64,000 bases of DNA. Origin: an uncultured Sphingomonas sp. Lineage in GTDB: Bacteria; Pseudomonadota; Alphaproteobacteria; Sphingomonadales; Sphingomonadaceae. Made by a program: the position numbers and the translations under genes. The first letter of the stretch is position 1. Every line of letters starts with the position of its first letter. The notes under the pieces are model-generated. The model had not been told where the DNA came from and ran no database searches. It worked only from the letters and a program-made list of their open reading frames with translations. Positions 9,038 through 17,249 of this stretch are shown piece by piece. The DNA lies in NCBI RefSeq assembly GCF_913776855.1, contig NZ_CAJYQD010000021.1, positions 1 through 64,000 of the forward strand, read 5' to 3'.

Positions 9038-10381
9038 TCATGTCGACATGTCGACATTCCTACCTGTCGCTTCAGCCGCCATCCCCCGCACGTCGACCCG
9101 CGCCTTCAACCGGGCGCCGAGCAGCGCCGTCCCGCTGATCTTGCGCTGGACGAACAGGGTTTCGACATGCGGTACGTGCCAGGTCGCGCGATCGGCGGCG
9201 AGGGCCTTTGCCTCTTCGCGCACCACCGGCACGAAGGCACGGTCGCCGAAGTCGAACGGGCCGGGCCGCGCCATCGCCTCGTCGACAGCGGCGATGATCC
9301 GGTCGACCGCCGGGCGGTGGGCGCGCACCGCCGCTGCGCCGAGGAAGCCGGTTTCGACCGCCACGTCGCGGATGGTGTCGCGGTCGTGCGCCAGGCCGGC
9401 GGCGATCAGGCGGCGGTAGGCATCGGCGGTGTCCGCCGGCACCGGCCGCGTCGCGCCGAAATCGAGCAGGACGATGCGACCGCTGTCCGCCTGCCAGCGG
9501 TAATTGGCGAAATTGGGGTCGGTCTGCATCTCGGCGAACTCGAACAACTCGCGCAGCACCAGATCGATCAGCGCGGTCATTGCCGCGTCGCGGGTCGGCT
9601 GCGGCGCGGTCGCCAGCCCCTCGATCGGGGTGCCGTCGAGATAATCCATCGCCAGGATGCGGGGGGTGGTCAGCGCCTCGACCGGGCGCGGCACCGCATA
9701 GCGTGGATCGCCCGCAAGCCGATCGGCATAGCGGCGCATCGCGTCGGCTTCGCGCGCGTAATCGGCTTCGTCGGCCAGTTGCCGTTTCGCCTCGGCCAGC
9801 AACGGTTTGAGGTCCAGTTCGCGCGGCAACAGGTTGGACACGCGCAGCAGCGTGGCGACGTTATCGACATCGGCATCGATGCTTTCGCGCACGCCGGGAT
9901 ATTGCACCTTGATCGCAAGGCGCCGGCCATCGGCCAGCTCGGCACGATGCACCTGCCCGATCGAGGCGGCGGCGATCGGATTGGCATCGAACTTGGCGAG
10001 CTTGCCCCGCCAGTCCGGTCCCCATTCGGCGATCAGCAATTTGTCGAGCTGGGCCGGGGGCATGGTCTGCCCCTGGTTGCGTAAGGTGGCGAGGATGGTG
10101 GCGAGTTCGGGCGGGAGCAGGTCGCCGGCATCCATCGAGATCATCTGCCCCAGTTTCATCGCCGCGCCGCGCAGGTGCGACAGCCGGTCGGCCATGCGCT
10201 TCGCATTGGCAGGCGTGAGGATCAGGTCGCCCATGCGTGGCCGTTCCCCGCTGGCGATGCGCCGCGCGCCCTCCGCCAGCATCCCGCCCGCGATCCCGCC
10301 GGCAAGACGCCCGAAACCGGACAGGCGGGAGAGGCGGCCGCTGGGCACGGCGCGGCCGGGGCGAAGGGGTTCGTCGGTCAT
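9038..10381 (-). CDS. ABC1/UbiB-family atypical protein kinase
   Basis: A 447-residue member of the ABC1/ADCK/UbiB family. The family's special motifs are present: KLGQ (MKLGQMISMDAGDLLPPEL, about 100-120), the alanine-rich nucleotide loop AAASIGQVHRA, the lysine in AIKVQYPG, and the metal-binding LLDFGATR. Members support ubiquinone synthesis or lipid handling, usually as ATPases. A much longer open frame continues upstream to 11770, but the coding character is on the other strand there; the ATG at 10381 matches the family start. No strong ribosome site is seen. It is divergent from the type VI cargo module. Confidence 0.88.
   Translation of the reverse strand: MTDEPLRPGRAVPSGRLSRLSGFGRLAGGIAGGMLAEGARRIASGERPRMGDLILTPANAKRMADRLSHLRGAAMKLGQMISMDAGDLLPPELATILATLRNQGQTMPPAQLDKLLIAEWGPDWRGKLAKFDANPIAAASIGQVHRAELADGRRLAIKVQYPGVRESIDADVDNVATLLRVSNLLPRELDLKPLLAEAKRQLADEADYAREADAMRRYADRLAGDPRYAVPRPVEALTTPRILAMDYLDGTPIEGLATAPQPTRDAAMTALIDLVLRELFEFAEMQTDPNFANYRWQADSGRIVLLDFGATRPVPADTADAYRRLIAAGLAHDRDTIRDVAVETGFLGAAAVRAHRPAVDRIIAAVDEAMARPGPFDFGDRAFVPVVREEAKALAADRATWHVPHVETLFVQRKISGTALLGARLKARVDVRGMAAEATGRNVDMST
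9040..9057. repeat. Perfect 18-base palindrome at the parE / ABC1 kinase junction
   Basis: ATGTCGACATGTCGACAT equals its own reverse complement and is also a tandem repeat of ATGTCGAC. It covers the last codons and stop of the convergent ABC1 gene. A near copy, ATGTCGACACGTCGAC, lies at 62182-62197 between two other genes. It may form a small hairpin terminator or be a protein site. Confidence 0.6.
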
Positions 10382-10546
10382 GGGGGGTGGAGCGAGCGGG
10401 CGGGGGAAGGGTTCCGGCGGGGGTGCGAAGGGGTAGCTCGTCGGGACCGCGCCACCGTCCGCCCCGAAGGGCGGCACTTGCCGATTGGCAGGGGCGATCA
10501 TTGTCGGGTACGCTTGCGCCACCGAACGGACGACAGGAGCAGGTTG

Positions 10547-10981
10547 GTGGAAGCACCGGTGACCGTGACGGGCAGGATGCCGCCGGGTTGGATCGACAAG
10601 AGCATGGTCGTCCATGCCGCGCCGCTGGCCCCCGGACAGGCGATCGCGCCGACCATCGTGATCGCGCGCGACGCGCTGGGCCGGCAGGAGACCTTCCGCG
10701 AATATTGCAACCGCCAGATCGACGGGTTCCGCGCGACGCTGCCACAGTTCGACCGGCGCGGGGAAGGGCCGGGGCGGGTCCATGATTTTGACGCGTTCCG
10801 CATCGATTTCAGCTGGATGTCGGGTGCGGGCCGGTTGCGGCAGGAGGTGTTCTTCATCGCCGCGCCGCACGGGGTCGTCGTCACCTATACCGCTACCGCT
10901 GCCGAGGGGGACTTTGCCGGGCACGAACCGGTGTTCCGGCAGGGGCTGGCCGATCTGGTGATCGTGCCGGTGCAGGGATAG
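10547..10981 (+). CDS. DUF1795/DcrB-related Eag chaperone for the pre-PAAR effector
   Basis: A 144-residue protein of the DUF1795 type: EAPVTVTGRMPPGWIDKSM, the central AIAPTIVIARDAL, YCNRQIDGFRATLP, and the C-terminal GVVVTYTATA, then HEPVFRQGLADLVI. Such Eag chaperones bind the N-terminal membrane helices of pre-PAAR effectors and load them on the type VI spike. The start is a GTG at 10547, seven bases after AGGAG at 10535-10539; a TTG at 10544 is too close to it. It is 16 bases before the effector gene and cotranscribed, which fits the chaperone role well. Confidence 0.82.
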   Translation: MEAPVTVTGRMPPGWIDKSMVVHAAPLAPGQAIAPTIVIARDALGRQETFREYCNRQIDGFRATLPQFDRRGEGPGRVHDFDAFRIDFSWMSGAGRLRQEVFFIAAPHGVVVTYTATAAEGDFAGHEPVFRQGLADLVIVPVQG

Positions 10982-10997
10982 CGGCGGGCGCGGCGCC

Positions 10998-12320
10998 ATG
11001 ACGATGATGCCCGCGGCCCGCGTCGGCGACGACATCGCGCACAGCAATGCCGGGACCGGCATGTTGCTGGGCGTGCTGGCCGGGGCGGCGGTGGGTGCGG
11101 TGCTGGTGGCGGCGACGGTCGCGACCGGCGGCCTCGCGCTGGTCGCCGCGGCCGGGGCGGCGGCGGGCATGGTGTCGGCCGGGGGTCTGGGCGGCATGTA
11201 TATCGGCGAGGCGTCGATGGGGCCGGCGTGCGGAAAATTCGTCACCGGATCGCCCGACGTCTTCATCAATAGCAAAGCCGCGCTGTTCACCGCCGGATCG
11301 TTCGCATCGTGCGACAAGGACAGCGGCGCGATCCCGCTGGCGACCGGATCGTCGAGCGTCTTCATCAATACCGGCATGGCCGGGCGCGAAGGCGAAAAGG
11401 TCGGGTGCAGCGCGGTGTCGGTGCCGAAGGTTTCGCCCAACGTCTTCATCGGCGGCGACAGCGCGCAGGACCCGCGGGTCGAGATCCATCCCGAGGTGCC
11501 GCAATGGGCGGTGACCGGGTTGCAGGTGCTGGGCATCGCCGGGGCGATCGCGGCCTTGCCCTTCGCCATCGCGACGGTCGGGGTGGCGGCGACGATCGGC
11601 GGCGCGGTGGTGGGCGCGGTCGGCGCGCTGGGCGGTGCCAAGGCCGGCCGCGCGCTGGGCGAGGCGCTGGGCCTGTCGGAAGCGGGCACCCGCGCACTGG
11701 AGACGGCCGGCGGGTTCCTGGGCGGCATGGTGGGCGGGGCGGCGGGCACCAAGGGCACCCAGTGGTTCAACAGGAACTACCAGATCCAGTACAATCCCAA
11801 CGTCCTGAGCATGAACGGCGCAGGGGCGTTTTCGATCAAGCCCCGAGTCCCACCACCTTCGACCAAACCCCACCTTCCGCCATCGGAAGGGCTGTCACCC
11901 AACGACCCGTATATCCTCTTCAACAAGACGTATAAGGGCGCCCGTCCCCAGCCACGGGGGCAGGGACCGGGCGGGGGCAGGTTGCAAGCAAACCATGGCC
12001 TGCAGGGGAAGTGGGCCAAGCAGAATCTTTCCAAATACGGGTATGATGATCGATTGGCGCCGGCAGAGACCATTGAGACGGGTGCGACCAAACCGTTCGA
12101 ACACACTATCATTTCGAACAGGCAGAATGCACGCGCTGCGGCACGTGTTGCCGCCGGTAAGGGAAAATGGAGTTCTACCTTAAACGAAGAACTCAACTAT
12201 ACCGCGCAGGACTATAAGGCTGCGGGGTATAGTGACGCAACGATCAGTAAGATTATGAATCAGCAATATAAGATGCTGGACAAACTTGGTGTGCCATACA
12301 CGCTGGTGGCGGGATATTGA
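10998..12320 (+). CDS. Type VI secretion pre-PAAR effector with unassigned C-terminal toxin
   Basis: A 440-residue modular toxin. Residues 5-16 hold the pre-PAAR motif (AARVGDDIAHS), followed by two glycine/alanine-rich membrane helices (about 20-70), a PAAR-type spike-tip domain (about 80-150, with repeated VFIN/VFIG turns and paired cysteines), a second hydrophobic pair (about 170-235), a proline-rich linker and a tip of about 112 residues. The tip contains LQANHGLQGKWAKQNL, FEHTIISNRQNARAAARV and a helical end. Its NHGLQ and EH motifs recall HNH/Endo VII-type polymorphic nucleases, but this is a guess. No other type VI genes are in the window. The last 350 bases look less GC-rich than the body. 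Confidence 0.82.
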   Translation: MTMMPAARVGDDIAHSNAGTGMLLGVLAGAAVGAVLVAATVATGGLALVAAAGAAAGMVSAGGLGGMYIGEASMGPACGKFVTGSPDVFINSKAALFTAGSFASCDKDSGAIPLATGSSSVFINTGMAGREGEKVGCSAVSVPKVSPNVFIGGDSAQDPRVEIHPEVPQWAVTGLQVLGIAGAIAALPFAIATVGVAATIGGAVVGAVGALGGAKAGRALGEALGLSEAGTRALETAGGFLGGMVGGAAGTKGTQWFNRNYQIQYNPNVLSMNGAGAFSIKPRVPPPSTKPHLPPSEGLSPNDPYILFNKTYKGARPQPRGQGPGGGRLQANHGLQGKWAKQNLSKYGYDDRLAPAETIETGATKPFEHTIISNRQNARAAARVAAGKGKWSSTLNEELNYTAQDYKAAGYSDATISKIMNQQYKMLDKLGVPYTLVAGY

Positions 12321-12806
12321 GTGTATACTATGAAACTGAACGAACAATATCGGACATTTTCCTACGGTCCGCCTGCCAGTGCGGTGGATATGGATCGTTT
12401 CGTGAAAAAATACGAGAACGTGCCGCCTGGCTATCTGGCAATCGTGCGCGAGGTGACGGGCCTCGTGCTATTGTGGCAGCACCGCAGCCAGTTGCGGCTT
12501 TGGGGACCGGACGAGGCGATCGGGATGGACGATGCCTATGGGGTCTCGGCCAGCATACCCGGTGCGGTTCCGATCGGGGACAATGGCGGTGGCGAGTTGA
12601 TCGTGCATGGCGAGGGAACGGACGGGCTGGCCTTGTATCTGGTCGATACGGGTTCCTTGTTCCTCGACGAAGACGCGCCGAAGATTGCATCCCATCTGCC
12701 AGCCTTGCTGGAGCGCGGGGAGGGCGCGGAGATTGTGTGCCGCAGTGATCCGATCGATCCCGCCACGCTGGGGCCGCCTATCTTCTACGAGAAGGACTAT
12801 GACTGA
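12321..12806 (+). CDS. SMI1/KNR4 (SUKH)-type immunity protein candidate 1
   Basis: A 161-residue cytoplasmic protein starting directly after the effector stop (GTG at 12321; an ATG at 12330 is an alternative). The layout SAVDMDRFVKKYENVPPGYLAIV, LRLWGPDEAI, GELIVHGEGTDGLALYLVDTG and SLFLDEDAPKIASHLPALL fits the SUKH/SMI1 fold used by many polymorphic-toxin immunity proteins. The role, neutralising the upstream toxin tip in the producing cell, is inferred from position. Its 3' end overlaps the next gene by eight bases. Confidence 0.72.
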   Translation: MYTMKLNEQYRTFSYGPPASAVDMDRFVKKYENVPPGYLAIVREVTGLVLLWQHRSQLRLWGPDEAIGMDDAYGVSASIPGAVPIGDNGGGELIVHGEGTDGLALYLVDTGSLFLDEDAPKIASHLPALLERGEGAEIVCRSDPIDPATLGPPIFYEKDYD

Positions 12807-13239
12807 ACCCCGCCGTACAGCCATGTCAGACCGAAGCGTATCGGCGCGCTATCGGGATCTTGTCAGCGACAAGGGGAAAGGTCGTCCCTATGACGACCTC
12901 GTTCCCGTACCGGACGTGCGGATTGCGGCATTACGGCAGGAATATCCCGGCTTGCCCACCGATTTTGCGGATTTCCTGACCGAGATCGGTGCCGGAAGCT
13001 TTGCCGGCAATCGCTATCAGTTGTACGATGGTCTGGTCGGACCCGATGACGTTTATGGGGCGGTCGAGGACGGGTTCGAAACGCTGGCGTTGTTCGGTGA
13101 CGACCTGCAGGGTTTCAACGACGGGTTCGACACGCAGGACTGGCAGGTTGTCGAGGTTGATCCGACCAATGCGACGTTTCGTGCCGTCGCGGTATCGTTC
13201 GAGGCATTCATCCGTGCGAAGATCGCCGAACTGACGTGA
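12799..13239 (+). CDS. SMI1/KNR4 (SUKH)-type immunity protein candidate 2
   Basis: A 146-residue protein with a clear SUKH pattern: RIAALRQEYPGLPTDFADFL, EIGAGSFAGNRYQLYDGL, DDLQGFNDGFDTQDWQVVEV and the end SFEAFIRAKIAEL. It overlaps the previous gene by eight bases (ATG at 12799, with GAAGG just upstream), so the two are coupled. Two different SUKH genes behind one effector may mean one guards against a related, absent toxin. The ATG at 12823 is an alternative start. Confidence 0.8.
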   Translation: MTEPRRTAMSDRSVSARYRDLVSDKGKGRPYDDLVPVPDVRIAALRQEYPGLPTDFADFLTEIGAGSFAGNRYQLYDGLVGPDDVYGAVEDGFETLALFGDDLQGFNDGFDTQDWQVVEVDPTNATFRAVAVSFEAFIRAKIAELT

Positions 13240-13393
13240 TCGACACGCTGTTACGATTGCCTGCACGGTCCGAACGCCGGCTCGCGCCGTTGAAGGCTGC
13301 CGATTCCGGACTGCGCGACCAGTTGGCAGGAGATCTGCCATGAGCGAAATGAAGCGTTGGTGCCGGTCAACGACCGACAGGTGGTTCGGATGA
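13236..13393 (+). other. Chain of two tiny coupled reading frames after the immunity genes
   Basis: A GTG at 13236 overlaps the SUKH stop (GTGA) and opens a 35-codon frame ending at 13343. An ATG at 13340, with GGAG seven bases upstream, overlaps that stop (ATGA) and opens a 17-codon frame ending at 13393, whose stop overlaps the ATG at 13390 of the next gene. Either these are real coupled leaders or one older gene has been broken by frameshifts. Confidence 0.35.
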
Positions 13394-13653
13394 TCCTGTA
13401 CCGCAACGCCGACTGGATGTTCACGCTGTTCCGGCACGACGGGTGTGATCTGATGACCGTGGTGGCGGGCGGGGTGGGGCTGTACGACGTCACCATCCGC
13501 CTGTCCGCGCAGGAGATGGCGGCCCTGTGCGCCGACGAGGCCCGCGCGATCGCGTTGGCCCGCGATGTGGCGACACGGACGGCGGCCTATGCCGATCGCC
13601 GCGTGTCGCCGCCGATCGATCCTCAGAACGATGCCGATACCGTGACGCCATAG
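13390..13653 (+). CDS. Hypothetical small protein at the end of the effector operon
   Basis: An 87-residue frame (MILYRNADWMFTLFRHDG, then GGVGLYDVTIRLSAQEM and a helical, arginine/alanine-rich end). No family was recognised. Starts at 13357 (TTG) and 13360 (GTG) would extend it; the open frame reaches back to 13294, so a longer ancestral gene is possible. The end overlaps the 3' end of the convergent TonB receptor by 31 bases. Same strand and tight overlap with the upstream chain suggest it belongs to the effector operon. Confidence is limited by its size. Confidence 0.45.
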   Translation: MILYRNADWMFTLFRHDGCDLMTVVAGGVGLYDVTIRLSAQEMAALCADEARAIALARDVATRTAAYADRRVSPPIDPQNDADTVTP

Positions 13654-16112
13654 GTGCGCGGGTCGCCGGGCTGGCCGACGATCAGGCCGGTATTGCCCGA
13701 CTGGGTGGCGAGCAGCTCGTAATAATTCTGGTCGAAGGCGTTGCGCAGCCACAGGAACGCGTTCCACCCCTTGTCCGCGCGGTAGCCGAGGCGGAAGTTC
13801 GCGATGCCGTAGCCGTCGATATAGGTGTAGGCCGAGGGTGAGGGGTTGGACGAGAAGCGCGAGCGATAGCTGCCGTCGAAACCCAGATAGGCGTTGCCAT
13901 CGGTATCGCCGATCTTCGCCGGCAGGGCATATTCGGCGCCATAGCTGAACGCCCATTTCGAGATGCCGGGCAGGCGTTGTCCCGACACGTCGCACGCCGA
14001 TGGGCTGATGCCGCCGGGGGTGCCTGGCGCGCTGGGCATCTGGCCCGCCGCTGCCGCCGTGCCGCCCGACAGTTCGGGCGGGCAGGGGGCGTCGGTGAAG
14101 CGGACATATTTCGCATCGGTATAGGCTGCGTTGGCATAGAGGTTCAGCCGCTCGGTCGGGCGGAAGGCGGTGTCGAGTTCGACGCCGCGCGTCCTGACCG
14201 CCTGCGCATTCGCCAGATAGCCGCGCAGCACGCCCAATTGCCCGTTGGTCACCGTCGCCTGATAATCGGCGATGTCGGTCCAGAAGGCGGCGAGGTTGGC
14301 GGTGATGCGCCGGTCGAGCCACTGCGTCTTCACGCCGACTTCGTAATGGTTGACCCGTTCGGGCTTCACCTGCGCCGCCGCCAGGATCGGGTTGTTGTTG
14401 GCATCGAGCGGCAGGCCCGACAGGTTGATCCCGCCTGACTTATAGCTGCGGGCATAGGTCGCATAGGCATGGACGTCGCGCGCCACGTCATAGGCGAGGG
14501 TGACGTCGCCCGACACGTTCCAGTCGTCGAAATCAGGGCGATAGCTTTGCGGGGCGAGTACGCCGCACCGGTCGCGCGTCACGCTGCTGGCGGCCTGCGA
14601 TGCCGCCGAACAGTTGAGCAGCGCGCCCGTCCCGGTGGTGACGACCGACACGTAATCGCCGCTCTTCTTGTCGTAATTGACGCGCAGCCCCGGCGCGATC
14701 GACAGCGCGTCGGTCAGGTGCCAGGTCAGCTTGCCGAACACCGCCGCGCTGGTGTTGGAAAAGCCGATGGTGTTGCGCGCGGTCAGGCCGTTCAGCACCG
14801 CCGGGTTGCACGCATTGGCCGTGGCGGTGGCGCAGCCATTGGCGCCGAAGGGCGGATTGCCGGGGTTGAGCAGGAAGCGCGACGCCGCCGGCCCCTGCAC
14901 CTGCAACCCCTGCGTATCGATCGTCTGGTGGAAATAGAACAGGCCGGCGACGTAATCGACGGTGCGCTTGCCGTTCGACGCGATGCGCAGTTCCTGGCTC
15001 CACTGGCGCTGCTGCGACGGGTTGGCCGACACGGTGGTGATCGGCAGGCCGGTGAAGTCGCGGTCGTTCGACGGGTCCCAGTTCCAGAAACGCCACGCGC
15101 TGACCGAGGTCAGCGTCGCCGCGCCCAGATCGAGATTGCCGACCAGCGAGACGCCGCCCAGCGCCTGTCGCGCGCGTAGCGGAGTGTCGAGGTCGGTCAG
15201 CCGGTCGAACGCGTTCGTCGAAGGCGGGGCATAGCCGAAGGCGGCGGCCAGCGCCGCATATTGGCGGGCGAGCGGGCGCTGCGTCGTGCCGGTGCGCGCA
15301 TAGATCTGCGCACAGCAATCGGGGTTCTGGTGGCCGTAATCGCCGTACAGCGTCACATCGAGGTTGGCGGCGGGCTTCCACAGCAACTGCCCGCGCACGC
15401 TCTGGTTATCCTGCGCATTGGCATAGCCGCCGAGCGCCGTGTTGCGGATCGTGCCCCGGCGCGAGGTGACCGAGGCGGAAAGGCGCACCGCCAGCGTATC
15501 GCCAATAATCGGGCCGGAGGCGGATGCCTTCGCCTGGATGAAGTCGTAATTGCCGGTGGTGAGTTCGACGCGCGCTTCGGGGGTGAAGCTGGGCTTGCGC
15601 GTGGTGATGTTGATCGCGCCCGCCGTCGTGTTCTTGCCGTACAGCGTGCCCTGCGGCCCGCGCAGGATCTCGATGCGCTCGGTGTCGGTGAAGTCGAACG
15701 TCGCCGATGCGATGCGGCTGTAATAGACCCCGTCGACATAGATGCCGACGCCCTGTTCGATCCCGTCGTTGGTAAGACCAAAGGGTGCGCCCAAGCCGCG
15801 GATATTGGCGGCACTGTTGCGCGGGTTGGTCGAATAGAATTGCAGCGTCGGCTGCAGCTGCGTCAGGCGGTTGACGTTGTAGGCGCCGGTATCGGCCAGC
15901 GTCGTGCCGCCGATCACCGACATCGCGATCGGCACCTGCTGCACCGTTTCGGCGCGGCGACGGGCGGTGACGACGATCTCGCCGGTGTCGGCGGGGGCAA
16001 GGCGGCCGGTGTCGGCGCGAGTTTCCTCCTCAGCTGTCTGGACCGTCGGTTCGGGCGGGGGCGCAGGCTGTGCTGCGACCTGCGCCAGAATCAGCGCCAA
16101 CGACAATGCCAT
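13623..16112 (-). CDS. TonB-dependent outer-membrane receptor
   Basis: An 829-residue receptor. A short signal sequence (MALSLALILAQVAAQ) leads to a TonB-box-like segment (GEIVVTARRRAETVQQVPIAMSV), the plug domain (IRGLGAPFGLTNDGIEQGVGIYVDGVYYSR, here spanning about 105-135, and ERIEILRGPQGTLYGKNTTAGAI at about 150) and a 22-strand barrel ending in the typical aromatic C-terminus (VTVSASF). It imports a ligand across the outer membrane with energy from TonB-ExbBD. The ligand cannot be told; in sphingomonads these receptors often take up glycans, aromatic compounds or iron chelates. It stands alone, flanked by a WGR gene. Confidence 0.93.
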   Translation of the reverse strand: MALSLALILAQVAAQPAPPPEPTVQTAEEETRADTGRLAPADTGEIVVTARRRAETVQQVPIAMSVIGGTTLADTGAYNVNRLTQLQPTLQFYSTNPRNSAANIRGLGAPFGLTNDGIEQGVGIYVDGVYYSRIASATFDFTDTERIEILRGPQGTLYGKNTTAGAINITTRKPSFTPEARVELTTGNYDFIQAKASASGPIIGDTLAVRLSASVTSRRGTIRNTALGGYANAQDNQSVRGQLLWKPAANLDVTLYGDYGHQNPDCCAQIYARTGTTQRPLARQYAALAAAFGYAPPSTNAFDRLTDLDTPLRARQALGGVSLVGNLDLGAATLTSVSAWRFWNWDPSNDRDFTGLPITTVSANPSQQRQWSQELRIASNGKRTVDYVAGLFYFHQTIDTQGLQVQGPAASRFLLNPGNPPFGANGCATATANACNPAVLNGLTARNTIGFSNTSAAVFGKLTWHLTDALSIAPGLRVNYDKKSGDYVSVVTTGTGALLNCSAASQAASSVTRDRCGVLAPQSYRPDFDDWNVSGDVTLAYDVARDVHAYATYARSYKSGGINLSGLPLDANNNPILAAAQVKPERVNHYEVGVKTQWLDRRITANLAAFWTDIADYQATVTNGQLGVLRGYLANAQAVRTRGVELDTAFRPTERLNLYANAAYTDAKYVRFTDAPCPPELSGGTAAAAGQMPSAPGTPGGISPSACDVSGQRLPGISKWAFSYGAEYALPAKIGDTDGNAYLGFDGSYRSRFSSNPSPSAYTYIDGYGIANFRLGYRADKGWNAFLWLRNAFDQNYYELLATQSGNTGLIVGQPGDPRTYGVTVSASF

Positions 16113-16188
16113 GCGTAATCTCCCTGCCTTTGATGGGAGAATGGCGCAGGGCTATATGTCCATCAACAATGTAGGAATTTAGCGCGCC

Positions 16189-16449
16189 CTAGTTTGGCTT
16201 GTAGCCGACCCCGATCCGGCGGGGCGCGCGGGCACGCCGGGCGAGCAGCGCGCGGACATGGGCGCAGGCGGCCTCCTCGCTGGCAAAGGTGTAGGTGCGG
16301 TGCTGCCCTGCACGGCCGATCCGGCCCCACCGCGTCTCGACCAGCAACGTCCCGAACAGGTCGCGACAGGCGACCACCGACCAGCGCCGCGCAATGCCGC
16401 GTGCGGGGTCGCGGGCGGTCAGTTCGATGGGCGAGAAGGGCAGGTTCAT
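16189..16449 (-). CDS. WGR-domain protein
   Basis: An 86-residue protein that is essentially one WGR domain: RRWSVVACRDLFGTLLVETRWGRIGRAGQ with the diagnostic W-G-R, then TFASEEAACAHVRALLARR. WGR domains occur in PARPs and in small bacterial proteins linked to DNA binding, but the role of the stand-alone form is uncertain. The ATG at 16449 is chosen over an in-frame GTG at 16458; neither has a strong ribosome site. It lies 77 bases upstream of the TonB receptor on the same strand. Confidence 0.82.
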   Translation of the reverse strand: MNLPFSPIELTARDPARGIARRWSVVACRDLFGTLLVETRWGRIGRAGQHRTYTFASEEAACAHVRALLARRARAPRRIGVGYKPN

Positions 16450-16530
16450 GGCCGCCACTATCGCGCGGGCGCGCGGGCGTGTCGCACCGAATGTCTGAAT
16501 CAGTGGGGCAGGATCGATCGAGCGGGTGAA

Positions 16531-16770
16531 TCAGCGGCGATGGTGCAGCCGGGCGGCGTGGAGGATGTCGACGGTCCGGCCATGGCCGCGCCATCCGGCG
16601 CGCACCATCTGCCCGACCCGCTTGCCATGGACCAGCAACGGCAGCGCCAGCAGCGCCAGCGGCAGGAAGGGAAGCGCCAGCGGCGATCCATCGAGCGTCG
16701 TCGCCATGGCGCAGGACAGCGCGAACAGCGCCAGCCCCGCCGCTTTCCAGCGCAGGTCGCGGCGGGTCAT
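16531..16770 (-). CDS. Small two-helix membrane protein
   Basis: A 79-residue protein with two hydrophobic helices (AAGLALFALSCAMATTL and LALPFLPLALLALPLLV) and a basic, histidine-rich C-terminus. No family was recognised. The start overlaps the stop of the methyltransferase gene (ATGA at 16767-16770), so it is the last gene of a three-gene coupled operon starting at 17497. Confidence 0.6.
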   Translation of the reverse strand: MTRRDLRWKAAGLALFALSCAMATTLDGSPLALPFLPLALLALPLLVHGKRVGQMVRAGWRGHGRTVDILHAARLHHRR

Positions 16771-17249
16771 GCGCGCCGCTCCGTATCGGCGATCACCAGC
16801 GTTGCCGCCGCCGCCAGCACTGCCGCCATGCCGGTGGCGTCGGCGGGCGGCGCGTCCGGCCACAGCAGCAGGTCGGCGGGGGCCTCCGCCTCCTGAGCGA
16901 GTGCCGTGTGCATGTCGGCCATGTCGAACGACAGCCCGATGGCGGGGTCGTGCAGCCGGGCGGCGGCGGCGCGGGCGCGGCCGATCAGCGCCGGCGACCC
17001 GTCGATGCCGCGCCCCTCGATCGCGGTGAAGCCCATCGCGCGGGCGTGGCGGGCGACCTCGATCAGCAGCGTGCCGCACGCGCAATCGGCATCGACGATC
17101 CGCACCGCATGGCGATGGGCGTCGCGCAGGGCCTGCAACGCGGCGACGATGTGCGGCCAGCGCGGATCGGCGCGCACGCTGCGGCGGATCGGTACCGGGC
17201 GCGGTGCCATGCGCCGCGGGGCGGGGGCGATGCGGGCGGCGGTCCTCAT
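16767..17249 (-). CDS. Predicted SAM-dependent methyltransferase
   Basis: A 160-residue protein with a class I methyltransferase-like pattern. RIVDADCACGTLLIEVARHARAM resembles motif I with a modified glycine loop, an acidic strand follows (EGRGIDGSPALIGRARAAA), then SFDMADMHTAL and LLLWPDAPP. The glycine loop D-A-D-C-A-C-G is unusual, having two cysteines where most enzymes have glycines. The substrate is unknown. It is coupled to both neighbours by ATGA overlaps (17246-17249 and 16767-16770). The ATG at 17249 is chosen because the longer frame above it is not coding-like. Confidence 0.65.
   Translation of the reverse strand: MRTAARIAPAPRRMAPRPVPIRRSVRADPRWPHIVAALQALRDAHRHAVRIVDADCACGTLLIEVARHARAMGFTAIEGRGIDGSPALIGRARAAAARLHDPAIGLSFDMADMHTALAQEAEAPADLLLWPDAPPADATGMAAVLAAAATLVIADTERRA

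Noticed and set aside
10382..11770. N-terminal extension of the ABC1 kinase frame
   Set aside because: This part is antisense to the chaperone and effector genes, and the family start fits the ATG at 10381.
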